Below the pieces are notes generated by a model, which saw only the letters and a list, made by a program, of their open reading frames with translations, had not been told where the DNA came from and made no database searches. From Whalleya microplaca (taxonomy: Eukaryota; Ascomycota; Sordariomycetes; Xylariales; Xylariaceae), in the NCBI GenBank assembly GCA_022497155.1, contig MU385768.1, positions 1 to 64,000 on the forward strand: DNA of 64,000 bases. Direction: 5' to 3'. The translations under genes were made by a program, and so were the position numbers. Of this stretch, positions 1-10,105 are shown one piece after another. Each line of letters begins with the position of its first letter. The first letter of the stretch is position 1.

Positions 1-3000
1 TGATATATATCGGAATTTTTATATTACTAGGGTCTTTTACTAGTTAAAGCGCAACGCCCTAGGGGCGTGTCGAGGCGAATTAGCCATAGCAAGTAGGTAT
101 GTCACGAAGAGAAGAGGCGACTTAATAACAGTTAGCATGAATTTTAGGGGTCAGTGTGCTGGGGCTGAAAGATCTCCACATTCCCATTAGTTAAACCCCT
201 CCGTTTTGTAGCACATTTCCATATATACCTCCTACTATCGCAAATAATATTATAACTTTATACGACTTTATACAGATAAAGCTTTATTATATAAACGATT
301 GCTTCGAAAGAGGTTTCAAAATTATAATGTTGCGCATTTCTTATTAATAAGCCGGGCCATGTCCCGTACTTATACCTCGTAAGTGTTCCTCTCACCTGTC
401 ATCAGTGAAAGGAACGATCTTTAAAGACATTACATAACTCCACGATGGTATTCGTACTTTACGTATTTCCAGTACTTCATGTACTACCCCTTACCAAATA
501 ATAGTTTTCTGTACATACTGCTTGCTGGCCCCTAGAAGGACTATGAACTGAAATACGTCTACATAGGACTCTGGGGGGCGCACCAAATAGAAAAAAACAT
601 ATAAATGTCAGGCAACCGACGTAGCACAGCTTGCGTAGCACAGGCACTTGTAGCTAGACACCTGAGGTGGGCGAAGGTCATATAATATATGTGATGCCTC
701 ACATCTATCATGTGGCGGAATACAATAAGAGGCACACCATTCATTAACGGGCGTAACTCCAGCATTCCAGTCGACAGGAGAACAAACTCTCGGAGCCTGA
801 AGCCGCGTCAGAGTGTATCTACCTGTTTGGCAACCCGCGCGTGGGTTTAGATGTTTGAGTTATTGAAGGGCGAGCAGATGAATACGCTATCAGAGCGCTG
901 GGGGGTGTATCTCTCGGAGTTACGGAAAGCAGCATCCAACGAGGCGTTGGGGCAGGACGAGCGTTTCGTATCCGCGTGACTCATACCGTCAGATACGGGG
1001 AGCCCGGTATACACGCGGGCGACTTGTTTGTGTAATAGTACGATCACCTGGGCGAGCGACAGTTTGCCTTCGAAAAGCGTCCTTGTGACTATTGGTTGTA
1101 GTCCGATTAGTTCCACGTGCGTGCGTCCGCCAACTCCCAACTCCGCAGCGAGCGCCGCGGTAGTCCGCGCGCATCATGCTGTATCTAATCCACTTATCGG
1201 CGCTCGATCTCGCGCGCTATCCAGCGTAAGTGGAAGCCGGTGCTTTAGTCCATCTCAAAGCAGGGTTCTTCTCTGTCACTTCCGATGAGATCGGACGGCT
1301 CCGGAATTTGCGGTGGAGTCTGGACCAAGCTAAGGCCTCCGGATGCATTTGCGGCACGGGAAACTAGTAGGTAGACTTCGGAGAGCCCTCTCGGTCTGCG
1401 TTAAATTGATACCACCGTCCTTCTGATGGGAGGCGGGGTGGTAAGTGCCTCGTGGAGATCGACTATCTACGAGCCAGGGGATCGATGTCAGACCTGCCTT
1501 GCAGCTATGGTGCTGGCCGCTCGGATTATGTCAACTTTCTTTATTGCTAGCACGGTCGAGGTCTACGCGACGGAGGAACTTCAATGATGGTTTTCGTCTA
1601 GTGTACACGCCACAATGTGAAACTGTGGCATCACGAATGCTGTACACGTCGTCGACAAAGGGGTAAGCAAGGGTCTCCTGAGCGCCGAGCCTAAGACAAA
1701 GGCGAAGACAAGGACGAAGATCAAAGAAACCATGTTTTTGTTCACCTAAGGTCAAGAAACGTATCACGGGTTTACGGAAATGGCTTTGTCAGGCAACCAC
1801 GGGTATTGAGTCCTCAGGATATCGGACTGGGAAAAGTCTATTATAAGACATTAGATATGTGAGCATACAACGGGTGGACGGAATATGGGACACAATGGAT
1901 ATGTAGCAAGTCATTATGGCCGGGACAGTGGCTTACATGTGCTAGGAAGCCCTAATGGTCATGTGAGTTTCATTTTCCAAGTCAGTGAATCGACTGCTCC
2001 AGCAACTAGCTAGCGCATCGAACATACAATAGGAACGGCCAAGTTGCCGGTAAAGCTATTGGTAGCCGAGAGCGTGTTTACTCACTTTGAGAAGTGCAAA
2101 TTGATGGCGAGGGGAGGGATGACCGTACCGCTTGGTCAGCTTCGAAGTCGAAGGGCCTGAAGTCATGTCCCCAGCAACGGACGAAGAATGAATGGCCATA
2201 TTCCACAATATTATTGTATTGCAAAGGTGGATCGTAACGTGATTCAAAGGTATCTTCCAGATGGACAACAGGCGCTGATACACTACACGGACTTCAGGGG
2301 TGAGGCCCAGGGGTTTTCGCCCATCGATGATTGCCGTTCTAAAGGAATGGGCCTTACGAGATACTACCTACCTTCTGGCATGACTATCACATGAACGAAG
2401 ACCCTTTGATTGAATAATCTATTACGTTGACCCAAACTCTCCTAACCTAGATTTCTCAAGTCTATAACCCTAAGTCTAAGTCCAAGTCTAGCAGTACCTT
2501 TCGTCCAAGGTAACATCGACACCCCTGACGAGTTCAGATCACGAGCATAATCTCACCTCTCAACTATAATGGGCGAGACTCAACAGACTATTAATGATTT
2601 TCTGGACCAGACGATAAAAGCGCCAGTCATTTTTAAGCGCACACCAGGACACCCCAAGCACAGAATCCAACGAAAACGAAGCCCGTAGCGAGACTCCCGC
2701 TACCCCTATTAATCCACCTGTTATCAAAACTCATGAACTAGAACAATCCTCTCCTTTCATTGATAGAAATCCAGCTTCAGCACACATACAACACCCCACG
2801 GGTAGGTAATAATGGCCGAAGGTGTACTCGAACATAGGGGCAGAGTCTTAGATAGGGCATTAGTACCCCACTATCAAGCATTGTGTCCCATATAAAGGGG
2901 AAATCACATATGATTAGTCGAGATTTCCCTTTTCAACCGTTTTCAGGGCTGAAATGTGGCTCGCTCTGGCCCCCATGTTACATCTCTACCTTCCTTCATA

Positions 3001-3176
3001 TCCCGGCCGCTTTTGGACAACATCAATTCCATAATCTTCATATACCCTTCTCGCAAACTTGTTCGTGAAACAAGCAATCAAGAAACTCCGGCCGACCTCA
3101 CTGAAACTTCTGCAGTGGAGTCTATTGCGCACAACTAGGCCACTGTGGTCCAAGTCTGGCGTGTTGAAGACGCAGC
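1..3176. other. gene-poor AT-rich stretch, no gene seen
   Basis: No open frame here resembles a protein I recognise, and those present are short and of random composition. The sequence alternates between moderately AT-rich and neutral stretches, as expected of decayed repeats. One short segment at 2311-2327 matches the core of the dispersed repeat described at 6.1-6.3 kb and 7.6-8.0 kb. A small run of CTAAG-like words lies near 2447-2490. Confidence 0.55.
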
Positions 3177-3629
3177 TCAGAACCCGCTGACCGAAAATGT
3201 ATGGCCCGAAGCTCACTATAGGATCCTTCACGGCTGTGCCGAATGCCAGTCTATGGAAGATACCAAGAGATTCTCGACGCGTATCATCAATCACAGGTAA
3301 TGATCCTGGAGAGCGAGACTAGTATAGGCGAGTCGACTCAAGTCCCCCAGCTGCTTGTCTACGAGTATGCAGGTGGCCTCCAGATAGCATGTACCCAGCC
3401 GCGTTACCGGCGACATGGGAATCGTTCTGGGTAAGGAGGCGGCTACATGATCCGCAGAAAGAAAATGATTAATAGAAACCAGAAGACACAGCATGCTTAT
3501 CTGACCAAAGGCGTCCTCATTCGACAGTTGAGCTCTGACAAGAACCTATCGGCGTACGCATGCGTCGTCATCGACGGAACCTACGAGCGGACTGCTGATA
3601 TTGACCTGTTGCTGGAGCTACTAAAATAA
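3177..3629 (+). pseudogene. decayed DEAH-box RNA helicase fragment
   Basis: Three consecutive frames together read like the N-terminal part of a DEAH-box RNA helicase core. After WPEAHYRILHGCAEC the frame shifts near 3240 and continues as PVYGRYQEILDAYHQSQ, then the Walker A position SIGEST, then the motif Ia-like segment ACTQPR. It shifts again near 3437 and continues through MINRNQKTQ and YLTKGVLIRQLSSDKNLSAY to the motif II position DGTYERTADIDLLLELLK and a stop. The family has G-x-G-K-S/T at Walker A and D-E-x-H at motif II. Here the lysine is glutamate and DEAH reads DGTY. With two frameshifts and both nucleotide-binding motifs destroyed it cannot be an active helicase. Motif III and the second RecA domain are not found downstream. 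Its position among decayed repeats suggests an old duplicate or a gene captured by a repeat. Confidence 0.75.
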
Positions 3630-4084
3630 GTCTTAACTCGTCGCAATGATTTTCAAGTAGGCGTCTTACTACGCCTCCAATCCACTGGTCGTGTTGTCAG
3701 GAACGCCCCAGGAGCGCCCCAGGAGCTAGGACGGATCGTCCGTCCTTAGATAGCTGTCCTCCAGGACTGTTAGTCCTGGAGAGATCATCAATGATACACA
3801 TCTCAAATGTCACCCCAAGGTCTACCGTCACAAATAGTAGCACCTGTCTCGTTGAGACGAGGACCATACAAAACCATCCCCAACAGCCCATTGTCCATTG
3901 TCAAATGTCAATAATTTTTTTTTCCATCCTACTCAGAATCGCGCGCTGCTACAATTGCGTATTAAGCGTCTGTTCTTATCGTTACCTTCTATCTTGTCCC
4001 TTGTCCCCTCTGCGTTCGTGGAACCGTCATTCGTGGAACAGCTGTAATCAGTTCAGTCATCCTGCTGCTACTCGGAACAGTTCA

Positions 4085-4985
4085 TCCAGCCGTACAGGCA
4101 GACGTCGACAATACCAGCGAACATATTTTCGATCCTCTTATTCCTCTTATTAATATTACAATCCTCCCAAATCCCAGGTCGTCATTTTCAGTCGCTTTAC
4201 CCCTCAGTTCGGTTAGGGAACGTTCCGAATCCTTTAATGGCGTCTCCGTTTGCCCAGAGCGCAAAGAGTTGTATTTCTTCCAAGTCAGTAGTTAGTTCCG
4301 TAATATCTGCCTATTTTACGTTATATCTTTATTTTATTGTTTCGAGTAATATATATCGAACTTTTATTTATAGCTTTAAGTTAGATAGCTACTTTATCGG
4401 TGTTACTTTTTCTAATGCTTATACCATTTTATTTAGGTCGATTTTTTAAGGCAGCGGGTAATACTTAAGGATTTTCTAATAGTAATACGCGGTTATAATA
4501 ACGTTTTTTATAATTTTCTCGTCGTTTAATCCTAATGTGTTTTTTTTTTTAAGTGTTCTAGTTTTTAATTTTCTAGTTTCGAATTTAGGGAATGTTTTTT
4601 TTGTCGAAATCGGTAATTTTTCCTTATCTTTTACGAATGTTTCCTTTTAGCTTCTCTTTTTCCTTTTGCTCTTTCGCGTTTGCTTTACCGTACGGGAAAT
4701 CCGTATTCGGAAATCCCTTTTGGAACATGCTATTTCGGGACTTATGTAATCTATCCATAGATGGGATATCTGCTATAATTATAAGGTAATCGGATTAGAC
4801 GGTATATTAAGTGTATGCTTATATGTAATAAGTGCGTGAGGTTATGGAGGTGCTTATGTTAAAATAAAGGTTCCAGAAAATCTACAAAAGTTGCGGAAGT
4901 ACGTAAAAACGAAGGTTACGGAAGTGCGTAAAAACGTAGTGTTAGAATAAAGCTTCCAGAAAATCTGCAGGGTGTTAGAATTATT
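4085..4985. other. strongly AT-rich, T-rich repeat remnant
   Basis: This block is the most AT-rich of the window, with a marked excess of T on the + strand and long runs such as poly-T near 4540-4550. The CpG words that survive are mostly TCG or ACG. On the minus strand a short lysine-rich frame lies near 4590-4790. The pattern fits a transposable element degraded by repeat-induced point mutation, but I see no reverse transcriptase, integrase or transposase motif, so the class is unknown. Confidence 0.5.
4858..4969 (+). repeat. interleaved short direct repeats
   Basis: Two pairs of direct repeats are interleaved. Bases 4858-4886 and 4941-4969 are near copies of 29 bases differing at three or so positions (core TTCCAGAAAATCT). 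Bases 4894-4911 and 4919-4936 are 18-base copies with one difference (core GGAAGT and CGTAAAAACG). The arrangement could be the remains of a transposon terminal region or a short tandem array. Confidence 0.7.
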
Positions 4986-6094
4986 TATCTAAATAAGTGA
5001 AGTAGCTGATTAGGCGTCGCGTGGTCGTTGCTGTAGGATACGGATCTCGATATTGGTGGGTGGAATAATCTGTACTGATTTCCATTTATCTGACATAGAT
5101 GACGCTGATAATGGCAGGCGGTCACCATGTCGGCAATGATGGATGCGAAGTTGTTCAAACCGTACTTCAACAACAGCCCACTGGTCCACATCAATGGTCG
5201 TAATTATCATGTCGGAATCCTTTATACAGCGTCTGCCACCGCTCCCCCTGATCCGTCGGTTCAGTGAAGGTGTTTCCGCCCTTGCTAGGGTCGCGGAAAC
5301 GGGTGACGCGATGTCATTTCTTCGCCCCCTAAGCCAGGGGGAACTATTCAAGCTTGCGTAGAATATATCTTTTGAAGATAACCGTACACCGGACCAGCTA
5401 ACCATACCCGCACTGGAAAATGCACTGGCTGAGCAGGCACCGCTAGCTCGTCTCCCAGCCTGTCTCCAGCGCCAGCTTCGGCAAGATGACAGTAGCCGGC
5501 TGTGGCCTAGTTATGGTGGGCGGCCAATCTGCCCTCATTGACTTGCTGGGGGGTGAGGTGAGCCTTTAGGCTCCCAGCAGTAATGTCACCGAATCCACTC
5601 AGCCTGTTCTCAGACCTCATAGCAAAATTCAACCCCTCAAAGGTAATATTCATGACCAACCTGTACATTTTGTCAAGTTTCTGTAGGTAGTAAGCTTGCT
5701 TTTAGCCTTATACTAACTGCATTGAACTGTAACAATCATACTAATAATCACTGTAATCATAAGGATGTGCTGATTAGGTATACTATCATGATCTGGTTAT
5801 TCAGGCTCCTTGAATTACGCTGCGGTCGGTAGCCCCCATACACGGCGTTGCATGTGGAGCTTATCGAGTGAAGAGGCTCAAGGGTTGGTTATGGAAAGTA
5901 TAGTGAATAAGTATTGACGAAGCACGATGCATTATCGGTATGTAGTGTAGTAAAGAGAGGGAGAAAATGGAGGCTGATCAAGGAAACACACTACATGCTA
6001 TACAGAGGCTCTCATTATACCGCAAGTGGTCAACTCACTTTAGATATCACTCTACTAGGCAATAACTAGGCCGCTCTCAACTCCTCTAGGCTAT

Positions 6095-6280
6095 GAGGCA
6101 TCGTGCGGGAATCGAACTCGCCCCCCTTAATGCTACCGAGGTGAGTAAGTACTCTAGGCGACCAGATGTCGTGGCACCAACGCCGCTTTAGGGCCAAGAC
6201 CAAGGAGTTTTCACTCATCTTGGAACAGAAAAAGGTAGGCTTTCGTCCATTTACCCTTCGAAAGTGTTGGCTTGTTCGTG
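6095..6280 (-). repeat. dispersed repeat copy 1 with tRNA-like T-arm
   Basis: Bases 6105-6121 read as a T-arm-like hairpin when viewed on the minus strand: loop TTCGATT between GCGAG and CCCGC, with one mismatched pair. Further along the + strand come GTTTTCACTCATC (6207-6219), GTAGGCTTTCGTCCAT (6235-6250) and AAAGTGTTGGCTTGTTC (6261-6277). The same words recur in the second copy at 7.6-8.0 kb. A complete tRNA cloverleaf cannot be drawn, so this is a repeat with a tRNA-derived part rather than a tRNA gene. Confidence 0.5.
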
Positions 6281-6416
6281 GAGAACAATGATGGTCGGAC
6301 TGGGTTGCTAGAGCGCCACGGCGTTAGGTTTCCTTTGATGCATTAATTCTAGCCATCACATAGTCGAGGGAACGCTTGACGATGGACTGTCTTAACGATT
6401 TTCTGTACCCTGGGCT

Positions 6417-6870
6417 TTGTGGCGAGACGAAGATGTTGAATGGAGACGCGCGAGAGGATTGGACCAGGCTCTAGGTACTGGAGACCACATCGTTATCGGA
6501 AAAGACGTCTATTGGAGAAGCGTATATTTATTCATCGATGCAGTCAGAGACGCACGGACCAATGACACGAAGACGGACATTATTACCAGGGACTTCAATC
6601 AACTGTTGCGGGGTGATGGCCGCCGTCATCGATACACTACTCCATCAGTGTGGACTAATATGGCTACTACAGCCAGGGGACGCCCAGGTTATACCAGCTT
6701 TTTGGAGATCGACAGCCCCAGATTTGACATGGTCAGACCCAGACGACACACCCACCGAGCCATCGACATTCTCGGAGGTGAGCTTAAGGCTGAGATCTTG
6801 GCTTCGGCCAAGCGGGATTTCTGGGGCGTACCTGAGCGCGGAGAGAAAACCATGAGCTGGTTGACGATGG
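6417..6870 (+). pseudogene. probable LINE endonuclease remnant
   Basis: An open frame of 177 codons starting at 6417 carries TDIITRDFNQ, which resembles the GDFN motif of the endonuclease domain of non-LTR retrotransposons. In the next frame VIDTLLHQCGLIWLLQPGD follows, like the usual segment after GDFN, and a serine/threonine-proline stretch follows further on. The glycine before D-F-N is arginine here. No reverse transcriptase FADD box is found downstream. The stretch ends in an A-rich and G-rich homopolymer run (about 6910-6941). The family assignment is by motif resemblance only. Confidence 0.35.
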
Positions 6871-7648
6871 ACGTGGACGTTGGCATGAAGATGGCGCCCC
6901 AAGCTGTCAAAAAAAATAAAAGGGGGGAGGGGGGGGCTTTCCAGTATTAAATTAATGTAGATATCATATAGCTTGTGCGCGCGGTATAAACAACTGGATT
7001 AATATTCTGCAGCGTAAAAAAGAGCGAATCTCCAAATAACATAACTCATATTAATACTAGAGCCATAGATGTCTAGATATCAACTCAACAACCAGGCAAC
7101 TAACCATGTTACGATATCCGCAGATATCCGAGGGAGGCTAGCTTAGCGGAATTGCTGTTAATGAAGACACGGGCATAAACCGTGCCAAAGTTGCTACCTC
7201 AAGACAAACTTTCCATGCTCCCCAACGCTCGACAGAAGTGAATACCCCTGAGAACGTAAGTAGTTTCAAAGAAGCTACCGATAACAAGGTAAGGGCTGGC
7301 CTTATGCAAAACCCTGCGAGAGATAAGGTGTGCGTAAGGTTGCTTGGACGCAGTCCCATGAACAGGTTCGATGTCTCTTAAATCCTCTTCTAGTTTTGTG
7401 TTGTCTGCGTGTAATACTGTTAGGCATCTCTGCGTGGTAAGTGTAACTATGTGACCTGGGATAACCACACATTTGTCGACTATCTATAGTCTCCTATTAG
7501 CTAGCACTAGCATTAGCTCTCCCTCTCCCTCTGAATAATATCGTCATTAACACTATATGATGTCTGGCAAGTACTCAAGCGCTAGAATCGTAATATCGAA
7601 AGATGACGAGGAAATCGAAGATGAAAAGGTGCCGTAAAGGCGCCCACC

Positions 7649-8045
7649 AAAGTGTTAGTTTGTTCATAAGGAAGTGGTACTCCATGAAAAAGGGGTTACC
7701 ATTTACTTGGGGGGCACATCTACCCAACCCTGCGATCTAGTATTAACCCAAGACCATACCTTCCTTCTCCATCCCGGGCTTGATTCATTCGCGACAGTAG
7801 TCGGAAGAAGAGAGATAGAGAAAGAAGGAAAAGGAAAAAAGATAAGAAAAAAGATTGAAACAAAGAAGAAGATGTTACTTCCTAGGCATCGTTCTACTAG
7901 AGGATAGATCGCCGTGGGAATCGAACCCACTCCCGGTAGGGCTGCCATTACGATCTTTAGGCTGATGCCAAAGGTTTTCACCTATAAAGACATAGGGTTT
8001 TCACCCATCGAGGAATAAAAGAAAAGTAGGCTTTCGCCCATCAAG
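7649..8045 (-). repeat. dispersed repeat copy 2 with tRNA-like T-arm
   Basis: Bases 7914-7930 form a perfect T-arm on the minus strand: a 5-base-pair GTGGG/CCCAC stem around the loop TTCGATT. The words shared with copy 1 are AAAGTGTTAGTTTGTTC (7649-7665), GTTTTCACCYATC-like segments (7973-8009) and GTAGGCTTTCGCCCAT (8026-8041). A purine-only tract, mostly GAAAGAAGG-like, fills 7805-7872. The order of the words differs from copy 1, so either copies were rearranged or several overlapping insertions are present. Confidence 0.5.
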
Positions 8046-8261
8046 GAATTGGACGACGGTTTCTTCGATTTGCCCATTATGAGGTCCGCTGGAGTGGTCT
8101 GTAATGGGTCGGCCGATGCGAAGGTGAGATCTATAAGCTTCCGCATCCAGGGAGGAGCGGAAGGCGGTTGACTTGGGCTTCTCGGGTGCGAGGGCTTAGC
8201 GCAGCTAGTATGTGGCTTAATGGACAGCCTCGTTCGTCATCGTTGTAGGTCTCGGGCTAGA

Positions 8262-9163
8262 CTAGGGTTCCGGAGGCCGACCGCTTTCGACCGCATTCCG
8301 ATTGAGCAGGTCGTGCAGCGTGACGGGTTCCTGAGATTGGGAGGGCGGATCTTTCGGCTTGAAGGGTGGCTCGGTGGTCTCCATGACCTTGCCTGACTCA
8401 TTGACAACTCTGACTGGCGCTAGTGGATCTGTCGGCCGGTCCTCCTTCTCCACCGGATCCTTGGTGACTTGACGGCTGAATGATTGCCGGTTGATATGTT
8501 TGTCGTAGTTACTCCCAGCCATAACAGACGTCAACCAGTTGTCGGTGTTGCAAGGTGTACCCGGTCGATATGGCTGGACGACGTTCGGATACCACATTTA
8601 ATTGTTCGGGGCTCAGCAGGGTCCGATCCATTTTGACTGACCAGCTGGTCAGGATGCTAGTTGCCCTCAGTCATTGCAGAGAAGACCAAGTCGTTGCCGT
8701 GTTCGAGGTGGCGCATTGTATCCGCAGCCGGCCGATCATAATCCACGACGTCCACTGGACGATCAACAATTCGGCGATCTCAGTAGTGCTTTTCGGTGTC
8801 TAGAGGGAGACTTGGAGCGGACTACACTTCCCAACCTCCGGCCTCGAGGGCAGCTACCTCCGCCTTGGGAACGATGATCGTGTCCACTCCCTGCCGCGAG
8901 TTTTCCACCATCTTGTAGACTGTTGGTTGTCCGGGTTGCTCGGCAGGGACTTCCCGGCTTAAGGCGACTTAGATTAGCGCACTGGCGGGGCTGCAGCCTG
9001 GCACTCCCGACACGTCGGCATAGCATGCTGAACGAGTCCCAGGACGCCTCTCATCTGCGCGCCTCGACGAGAAACCTGTTGAGGTTGTCTCCGGGGTTTC
9101 CTTCGTCATCCTTCCACTCCTCAGGCCAAGCTTCGTAGTCAAGACATGCTGCGCTTCTCCCAA
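8262..9163 (-). pseudogene. decayed protein-coding gene, family unknown
   Basis: Read on the minus strand, this stretch has several protein-like segments in changing frames. They are LDYEAWPEEWKDDEGNPGDN (about 9140-9080), MPTCRECQ (about 9030), then a long frame from about 8965 to 8590 containing YKMVENSRQGVDTIIVPK and VDVVDYDRPAADTMRHLEHG. That frame is interrupted by TAG at 8822-8824, TGA at 8780-8782 and TAG at 8657-8659. It is followed by an open 111-codon frame (8597-8262) with NTDNWLTSVMAGSNYDKH. The stops are the type produced by C-to-T change in CAG or CGA codons. I do not recognise the family. A gene with unusual introns is the alternative, but no GT..AG pair removes the three stops cleanly. 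Confidence 0.4.
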
Positions 9164-9386
9164 GCTTCAACCAGAGTCGTCGTCGCGGCAGAATCAGAAA
9201 ACCACAACCACCAATTACTGTGCAGGTATTGAATGCGTGCAACAAGGAATTGGATTGGGGCAGTTTTAAGGGCAGAATTGAAGTTGTATTGAAGGTGGAG
9301 GTCTGAGCTGTGCTACATGTAGGTACTACGTAGTCTGGAATGTCGGATCTCATCACTAGCCACGTGACTCTCCCCACAACACACAT

Positions 9387-10105
9387 GATGTGGAAGGGCG
9401 GTGTAGCACGGCAGTTACGACTCGGGAGGCGAAGAGCTGACTGTCAGATGGGGCTTTGGCGTCATTTGATAGGACGACTAGAATGCCAAGACCTAAGATC
9501 CAGCCAGGGCTGATACACCTGGGCAGTCACGCATAAGCAGTAAGTACCGACCGGGCCAGGACCGAAGTTGATCCCGGCACCCGGCTGGCATAGAAAGTTC
9601 CAAGTTATGCATGCATGTACTAAGTCTAATGCTAACTTTAATGCTAACTTTAGTACCTAGACGGGTCTGCATTGACTTGCTCGAAAACACAATTATTCAA
9701 CAACAACAACAACGCCCGACATTCGCTCACTATCTCGCTAGCTTCGTATATTGAGATGTCTGGTTAGCATCCCAGATATCCGTGTAGTGGGCTTGTCGCC
9801 CTTCTCCGTCACATGATTCTGTTTCGTTCTTTTCTCCACACTCCCTTTGCCTCGGCCTCTATTTGATTGACTCTTGAACGCCTGTTCGCCTATTCGCCGG
9901 TTGGAAACAACAGTTGACGACCTGACGATTTACAGATCTGTACTCATAATACAACCCAGAAACAGAACCATCCACATTATACCCCCTTTTGCGAGCGTCC
10001 AATTGTACTATTAGAGTTAGGGGCTAGTCCTTTGATAGCATACGATAGCCGTTCTTTAGCTGAATCAACGCAACAAGCTCTCCACACGTCTCTGCTATTC
10101 CCAGT
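9387..10105 (+). promoter_or_regulatory. upstream region of LSB6
   Basis: No coding segment is seen. The stretch carries a CAACAACAACAACAAC run near 9699-9714 and is pyrimidine-rich from 9830 on, as is common before fungal transcription starts. It marks the passage from the decayed repeat compartment to gene-rich sequence. The region immediately before the start codon (about 9950-10105) is probably the 5' leader. Confidence 0.45.

Noticed and set aside
7905..7985. Functional tRNA gene on the minus strand
   Set aside because: Only the T-arm is intact; anticodon and D arms and a paired acceptor stem cannot be drawn.
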